Positions 58,024-64,000 of a stretch of 64,000 nucleotides of DNA are shown piece after piece. The stretch is from contig CAWFZA010000012.1 of assembly GCA_963820095.1 (NCBI GenBank), positions 129,879-193,878 on the forward strand, in the 5' to 3' direction. Positions within the stretch are counted from its first letter, which is position 1. Every line of letters starts with the position of its first letter. The DNA is from Roseiarcus sp963820095. GTDB lineage: Bacteria; Pseudomonadota; Alphaproteobacteria; Rhizobiales; Beijerinckiaceae. The position numbers and the translations under genes are program-made. The notes beneath the pieces were generated by a model. The model was not told the origin of the DNA. It saw only the letters and a program-made list of their open reading frames with translations, and ran no database searches.

Positions 58024-58405
58024 CTGCACCGCCCCAACGAACTCCTCAAGCAGAACGGCACGACGGTTAGTCTGTCGATGTCTGCGGCCAAAGCAAGCCC
58101 GGAATGCACCTAGCCCGCACAATCTAGGTTTGGTTCGTAGGAGAGATACGAGCAGCAGCGGGCAATCACGCCAGCTGGCGGGCAAAAGCTGCCAGAAGGG
58201 CTCTGACGGGTCGCAATTCCTCATCTCCTCCACGATGGCCCCATGCTGCCTCACGCGCTTAGACTGGTGCGCGTCCATAGGCATCAAGCTGTTGAATTTG
58301 TTAGTTGAATCGCCATTTTGATAAGTGCGAGGCCCGGCGGTTTCGGCTAAGCTTTTGGATCAAGCCACTGAGTCTAAAAGCAAACCGTCACCGCCGGAGC
58401 CGGCA

Positions 58406-59751
58406 ATGCGTCAGGAACGCGCCGTCCAGGCCAGCCTATTCGATCTCTTCGCCGCGCACGAGATCGGCCGCGAGTTGAAGGCGATGTCGCAGTGGCTGGA
58501 CGAGCATCGCGAACTTATCGAGCTGGGGGTGGGGATCTGCGTCGGCACGGCGTCAAGGAGACCGGGCGCGAAGGCCTGCCGGCCGAGTTGGTCCTGCGCT
58601 GTGCGCTTCTCAAGCAGCATCGCCAACTGAGCTACGAGGAGCTGGCGTTTCATCTCGAAGACTCGGCTTCGTTTCGAGCCTTCGCGCGGCTGCCGCTGTC
58701 CTGGACGCCGAAGAAGTCGGCGCTGCACAGGACGATCAGCGCCGTTCGCGCCGAGACCTGGGAGGCGATCAATCGAACTCTGCTTGCCAGCGCGCGTCAG
58801 GAGAAAGTCGAAACCGGCAAGGTCGTGCGGCTCGACAGCACCGTCACCGCCGCTCTCATGCATGACCCCAGTGACAGCAGTCTTCTCTGGGATGGGGTCC
58901 ATGTGTTGGTGCGGCTGTTGCAGACGGCCGACGCCCTGATCGGTGGTCTCGAGTGGCGCAATCATCGGCGCGCGGCGAAGAAGCGGGCGCGCGCGATCGA
59001 ATACGCCCGCGATCGACTGAAACGGGTCCAGCATTATCGGGAATTGATCGCGCAGGCCCGCTCGACCTTGGCCTACGCCAATCAGGCCGCGGCGCAGTTG
59101 TGGCGAGCGGCGGACCCGATGGCCGCCGCGCCGTGGCAAGCCGAGTTCGGCCACTACCGTCCGCTGATCGAGCGGATCATCGCGCAGACCGAGCGTCGCG
59201 TCCTTCATGGCGAGGCGGTCGCCGCCAACGAGAAGATCGTCAGCCTGTTCGAGCCGCACGCCGATATCATCGTCAAGGGCGCTCGCGACGTTCAATACGG
59301 TCACAAGCTCAACCTGACCACCGGTCGAAGCGGCTTGACCCTCGACCTGGTGATCGAAGCCGGCAATCCAGCGGACAGCGAACGGTTCTTGCCCATGCTC
59401 AAACGCCATATCGCGTTCTATGGCGGGGCGCCCCGCCAGACCGCCGCCGATGGTGGTTTCGCAAGCCGCGACAACCTTGCCCAGGCGAAGGCCCTCGGCG
59501 TCCAAGACGTGGCCTTTCACAAGAAAGCCGGCCTGCGCATCGCGGACATGGTCAAAAGCAACTGGGTCTATCGCAAGCTGCGCAACTTCCGGGCCGGCAT
59601 CGAGTCCGACATCTCGTGCCTGAAGCGCGCCTACGGTCTGGCGCGTTGTCTCTGGCGCGGGCTCGACCACTTCACAGCCTACGTCTGGTCATCAGTCGTC
59701 GCCTATAACCTCCAGGGCAAGGAAGTCAGGTTAATGTCGGTTTACGGTTGA
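58406..59751 (+). CDS. DDE transposase, IS5/ISNCY-like, one frameshift
   Basis: The corrected reading starts MRQERAVQASLFDLFAAHEI at 58406 and shifts frame near 58545 (one base missing or two extra). It continues VKETGREGLPAELVLRCALL, LSYEELAFHLEDSASFRAF and GKVVRLDSTVTAALM with the first D, HADIIVKGARDVQYGHKLNL, and FRAGIESDISCLKRAYGLAR with the final E. I did not find clean terminal inverted repeats. An ISAs1 gene begins 44 bases downstream. Confidence 0.82.
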
Positions 59752-59795
59752 TGGAAAAGGGGACTCGATGGGGCGGCTGATTCGGAGGCCGCTGC

Positions 59796-61026
59796 ATGGA
59801 CTTGTCGCTGGGTGGGTTTGAGGAGCGGTCGCCGCTTCGCCGACTTCTGGATCATTTTTCGCTCATCGAGGACGCCCGTCAGCCTCATCGGGTCGCCTAT
59901 CCGCTGGCTGAGGTGCTGTTTCTTGCGGTGTGCGCGACGGTCGCTGACTGCGACGATTACGAGGCGATCGCCGACTGGGGCGATGAGAACCTCGATTTCC
60001 TGAGACGGTTTCTTCCCTATCACCATGGGGTTCCGACGGGCCGGTGGCTGACGATCCTGATGAACCGGCTGAACCCGGCGCTGTTTTCCACCTGCTTTAC
60101 GGCCTGGGTCCGGCAGACGTGGCCGGAGCAGCCGGATTTCGTGGCCCTCGACGGCAAGACGTCGCGGCGTAGCCACGACCGCGCCGAAAACATGCCGCCC
60201 CTGCATCTGGTCTCGGCCTTCGCCACCACGCGCCGGCTTGTGCTGGGGCAGGAGGCGGTGCGCGACAAGAGCAACGAACTGACCGCGATCCCCGCGCTGC
60301 TCGAACGTCTGGCCAGGGAGGGCGGCCTCGATAGCGCGCTTGTCACCATCGACGCCATCGGCTGCAACGCCGCGATCGCCCAAGCCGTCCTGAGCGCCGG
60401 CGCCGACTACCTGATCGCCGTCAAGGCCAATCAGCCGACGCTCATGGGCGAGTTCGCTCTGTTCTTCGCTGACGCCGACAGGACCGCTCTCGACCGCGAC
60501 GAGGAGGTCGGCAAGGATCACGGCCGCATCGAGACGCGCGCCGTCGAAGCGGCGCGCCAGGTCGAATGGCTTGACGGAGAACGGCGGTTTGCCGGCGAGT
60601 TCCGCATGCCCGGGGCGGCCACCATCATAAGGGTCAAGTGCCACGCCGAGTTGAAGGATCGCAGCCGCTTCGAGACGCGCTATTACATCAGCTCCCGGCC
60701 ATTGACCGCCCAATGCGCGGCAAAGGCCATCCGCGGCCACTGGGGGATCGAGAACGGGCTGCACTGGGTGCTCGACGTCGATTTCCGCGAGGACCAGTCG
60801 CGGTTGCGCAAGGGGCACGGCGCCGCGAACATGGCGGTGGTTCGCCACTTCGCCTTCAAACCTCGTCCAGTCCGCCCCGGAGCCGACCCGCCCACCGCGA
60901 GCCCTCGCAAGGCCACGAGCCAAGCCGGCCCAAAACCCGAGCAAAACCAGCCTCCGACGCCGCAGAAAATCCGCCGCAAGAAACCCAGCCCGCCTCCTAA
61001 CCCTCCTCGCTATTAATCCCCGATAA
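59796..61026 (+). CDS. ISAs1-family (H-repeat type) transposase, one frameshift
   Basis: This protein is about 410 aa. The start is MDLSLGGFEERSPLRRLLDH, then FFAVCATVA-like and ADWGDENLDFLRRFLPY, VALDGKTSRRSHDR with the catalytic D, ADYLIAVKANQPTLMGEF and AIRGHWGIENGLHWVLDVDF. The C-terminus in the unshifted frame is unusually proline-rich. Removing one A from AAA near 60859 gives the normal end LVQSAP and KTSLRRRRKSAARNPARLLT with a stop at 61024-61026. Confidence 0.87.
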
Positions 61027-61588
61027 CCTCAATTCGTTGCCCTGCTATAACCTCGCTGTATTTGCTCGTCTCAGGCAAACCTGACACTTTCCTCCGTCGA
61101 GCCATTCCGACCCCGGCGGTCGCCGGATCGATCCATCATTGAACCCTTGCGCTCATCCGGGCCGAGTAGGCCCTCGCCAAAGGCAAATGCGCTCGAAAGC
61201 CCCCGCGCCCACATCCGCTTCAGCCCCAATGAGATCGACTTCCGCCGAAAAAACATATGTCACTAGTCTAACGATGATGTTCCTATTCGATCGGACCGTC
61301 AAGCGATTGGCCAAGAGATCCGGCGGCCTGTGTTCGGAGATTTGTCCCTGGCGGCGAGGCCTAAATATAACTTGCGGCCGGCTTCCACCGCGATTGCACG
61401 CTCCCCAACTCCCGGAACAGAACGGTTGAGCCAACGACGAGGTCTGCCAGTTCGGCCTCATCGGTCATCGACCCCCCGCTCGACGGCTCGCGGACGCGCC
61501 CGAAGCCGGCGACTTCCCGAACCGTCACGCCCGGCTCGCCGGCGTTGCCGGCTCAACGCCACCACGGAAGGCCCGGAACCCGCGAGTT
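61027..61588. other. Gene-free stretch
   Basis: About 560 bases without a supportable gene, hairpin or repeat between the ISAs1 gene and the PEP-CTERM surface protein gene, which converge on it. Confidence 0.4.
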
Positions 61589-64000
61589 TCATTTTTTGCG
61601 GCGGCGGTACGCCCGGAGTCCGCCGAGGCCGAACATTCCGGTAGCGAGCAGCACCCAAGTTGAGGGTTCAGGGGTCGCCGCTGGCGACGACAGAGCGTCA
61701 ATCGTGGGATCGATGGCCCCCGTGGAGGGATCGAATCCCGTGATCGTCAGCCCAGGGACGTTGTCCGCGAAGCTGATGTCCTGCAGCATGCTCCCGCAGT
61801 TCAATTCGGCGCAGAAGGCGCCGCCGCCAGTCAGTCCGAGGAACGTGTTGAGGTTCATGAGACCGTCGGCGATGAATTCCTGCGCGTTGGCGCCCGCCAT
61901 AAAATCGAAGACGAACGTGGTATCGGAAATGCCGATCCTGAAGCTCGGGTCGAAGGACAGGGTCGTCTCCAGGAAGCCACCATCCCCACCGGGGTCGATC
62001 TCGAAGACGATCTTCCCGCCCGTCTGCTCGTAGTCGCCGACGACTTGGAGCGAGCCGCCCGGCCCATCCCCGGCCGTCAGCGTCCCCCCGCTCACCGAGA
62101 CATCGCCGACCAAAGAGCCGCCGCCGCGAAAAACGCCGTCCCTGATGTCGATGCTTGGCGGATCGAGCACGCCGCCGTTCAGGAGCGTCGTCGTTCCGCC
62201 CGCCAATTGAGTGAACTTGCCACCCGCGCCGGCCACATGCATCGTGACCCCGTTGATCGTGAGATTGCCGCTGTTGGTCACGGCTCCGTTTACAAACACT
62301 TGGCCGGCGTCGGTCAGCTGAGCCGACCCCTGGATGACCAGCGTCGTGGATGTGAGCGAGCCCGTCACCGATAGCGTTCCGGTCGAGACGGTCGTTGTGC
62401 CGAAAAGCGAATTGCCGCCGAGCGACCAAGTCCCGGTGGCGTCAGCGGTCAGTGTGTTGAAATTAGTAAAATTGTTGTTGGCTGATCCTTGTCCTTGAAG
62501 GATTAAAGCATTGCTCGCGCCCGAAGCCGCACTCCCGTAGGCGTTCCCGTTGAGCGTGGAGCCCGTTTGCAAGGTCAGTGCGTTCGCCCCCGATCCGGCG
62601 AAGATGACCGAGGCCACTCCCCCGCCAATCGTTCCCATATTCGTCACCGTGCCGGCGCCCCCCTTGATGTAGACGCCGGCGCCGCCGCCGCCGATCGTCC
62701 CGCCGTTCTGGTTGTTCGCCATCCCGCCCGAGCGAAGGTCCACACCCACGCCGCCCGTGGCGTTGATGCTTCCGGAGTTCGTTACGGTATTCGTCGCCGC
62801 ACTCCCGCCTATGATTTGGATGCCGACGTTCACGCCCCCGATCGTTCCCCCGCTCTGGTTGTTCACTGCGCCGCCCGAACCGAGGCTGACCCCCACGCCG
62901 TTGGCGCCTGTGCCGCCGATCGTTCCGGTGTTGGTCACCCGGTTGGTCGCCGCGCTTCCGCCGCCGACATAGACGCCGAAATTCGCGCCCGTGATGGCGC
63001 CGCCGCTATTGTTGGTCACCGTGCCGCCGCCGAGGAAGGCGAGCCCTCCTTGACTACATCCCCGTGATCGCGCCCGAGTTCGTCGCCGAGCCGGCGCCCC
63101 CGGCCGCGGAACGCCAACGCCTGCCGCCGCCGATCTTCCGTATTGGTAACCGTGCCGCCGTCGCCCAAGGCGGCCCCGCTGCCCGAAGCGGCGGCGCCAT
63201 AGACATCACCCGCATTGTTCAACGTGCTCGTCCCACCCGTCAGGAAGACGCCGAAGGCAGCGCCGGTGATCGTCCCGCCGCTCTCGTTTTCACCGTGCCG
63301 CCTGGGACCGCAGACCCCCATGCCGTTGGCCGCCGTCCCGCTGATGCTCCCGGCATTCGTCACCACGTTGGCCGCCGCGCTTCCGCCGCCGACATAAACG
63401 CCCGCGCCTACGCCGCTGATCGTCCCGCCTCTCTGGTTGGCGACGCGGCGCCCCCTCCCTTGAGGGCGACGCCAAAGCCGGCCGGGCTGGTCAAAATCCG
63501 CCCGCCATTGGTCACCGACCCTGTCCCGCTGGCGATCAGGACGCCGCCGACAGCCCCGCTGATCGTCCCCCCGCTCTGGTTGTTGACCGTTCCCTGAGAA
63601 TTTGGAGCCGACGCCTATGCCAGAAGCCGCCGTGGCGGTGATTGCCGATGAATTGGTGACCGTGCCGCCGTTGACCAAATAAACGCCCCGGTTGCCGCTC
63701 CCGGTGGCGTTGATCGTTCCCGTGTTGTCGACGGCGCCCCCATGGAAGAAAATCACGCCAGCGCTCCGATCGGCCGAAACGAGGAGCGTTCCGGAGTTGG
63801 TCACCGTCCCCCCATTCAGCGTGTAGACCGCCAAGTCCAGTTCGCCCCGAGGCGAAAATTCGACCCGAATTCGTCACTGTGCCGCCATTCATGATGGCGA
63901 CCGCCGAGGTGTTGTACCCCACGTTTGTGATCGTCCCGGCGTTGGATACCGATCCGCCTCCTCCAACAGATACCGTCACTGTGGACAGCCCCGATTTCGT
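61589..64000 (-). CDS. Large repetitive surface protein with PEP-CTERM anchor, N-terminus outside window, several frameshifts
   Basis: The last 476 residues read in one frame. They show repeats of the type VTNxGTIxGTxANGxGVxLxSGG (to about 62640), a low-complexity beta stretch (FTQLAGGTTTLLNGGVLDPP, SVSGGTLTAGDGPGGSLQVV), a terminal domain (KIVFEIDPGGDGGFLETTLS) and the anchor TPEPSTWVLLATGMFGLGGL with YRRRKK. The repeats resemble autotransporter passenger beta-helices, but the C-terminal beta barrel is replaced by an exosortase signal. Upstream of about 63045 the frame breaks at least four times (near 63120, 63450, 63595 and 63850). Confidence 0.82.
62640..63990 (-). repeat. Imperfect tandem protein repeats in the surface protein
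   Basis: Units of roughly 45-50 codons recur, built on GGAVNNQSGGTIGG, GVxIxGGSAATNTVTNSGS and GxGVDLRSGG. At the DNA level the words GATCGTCCCGCC and GTTGGTCACC-like forms repeat many times on the plus strand. Such repeats are prone to slippage and to assembly error, and several frame breaks fall in them. Confidence 0.75.

Noticed and set aside
62567..63067. Plus-strand ORFs opposite the repeat surface protein
   Set aside because: Repetitive shadow of the minus-strand repeats, without start signals.
62640..63990. Regular repeats considered as a CRISPR array
   Set aside because: Units are long, imperfect and protein-coding; there are no identical 25-40 base repeats with unique spacers, and no cas genes.

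Overview
The window reads as chromosomal DNA of a GC-rich alphaproteobacterium, probably order Hyphomicrobiales (Rhizobiales). The dnaA, DUF952, pyrD series, the SMC and ProA types, a mesaconyl-CoA hydratase of the ethylmalonyl-CoA pathway, an exosortase/PEP-CTERM system and several rhizobial-type insertion sequences all fit. A methylotroph or methanotroph relative (Beijerinckiaceae/Methylocystaceae) is a guess from gene content only.

Layout. 1-11.7 kb: a CUT1-type sugar ABC transporter (minus strand) faces a CUT2-type sugar ABC transporter followed by a phosphotriesterase-homology hydrolase, a PfkB kinase, a BtpA/SgcQ-like protein and a TenA-like gene broken by an IS3-family element. 11.7-13.8 kb: an IS630-family element and a PD-(D/E)XK-like gene that lost its 5' end. 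13.9-20.7 kb: lipoamide dehydrogenase, CDP-diacylglycerol diphosphatase, L,D-transpeptidase, a Tat-exported isoaspartate methyltransferase homologue and a large membrane spermidine-synthase-like protein. 21.3-24.9 kb: rhodanese protein, dnaA, DUF952 protein, pyrD. 25.1-26.8 kb: IS66-like element. 27.4-30.6 kb: DUF72 protein, small conserved protein, exoribonuclease, HicBA pair. 30.6-36.3 kb: smc, proA, mog. 36.4-41 kb: SulP transporter, GlxA-type regulator, AhpD-like and DJ-1-like enzymes, a VOC protein. 41.2-46 kb: a cell-surface locus with sugar transferase, exosortase, accessory protein, membrane protein and trypsin-like protease. 46.3-50.7 kb: RND efflux pair. 50.8-54 kb: secreted proteins, two with PEP-CTERM anchors. 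54.3-56.4 kb: isochorismatase-like protein, mesaconyl-CoA hydratase, YggT and tRNA-Ala(CGC). 56.5-61 kb: a mobile-element island with a serine recombinase whose catalytic domain is replaced by the start of an unrelated secreted protein. 61.6-64 kb: the C-terminal part of a large repetitive PEP-CTERM surface protein that runs off the window.

How the genes work together. The first 11 kb looks like one import-and-catabolism (or salvage) unit of unknown substrate. The 41-46 kb locus supplies the sorting enzyme and glycan machinery that would handle the three PEP-CTERM proteins at 51.4, 53.2 and 61.6 kb.

Caution on quality. At least fifteen single-base frameshifts interrupt conserved genes, including smc and lpdA. 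Nearly all are one extra base, often in a short homopolymer. This looks more like an insertion-prone sequence assembly than like biological decay, so genes marked as frameshifted may be intact in the organism.
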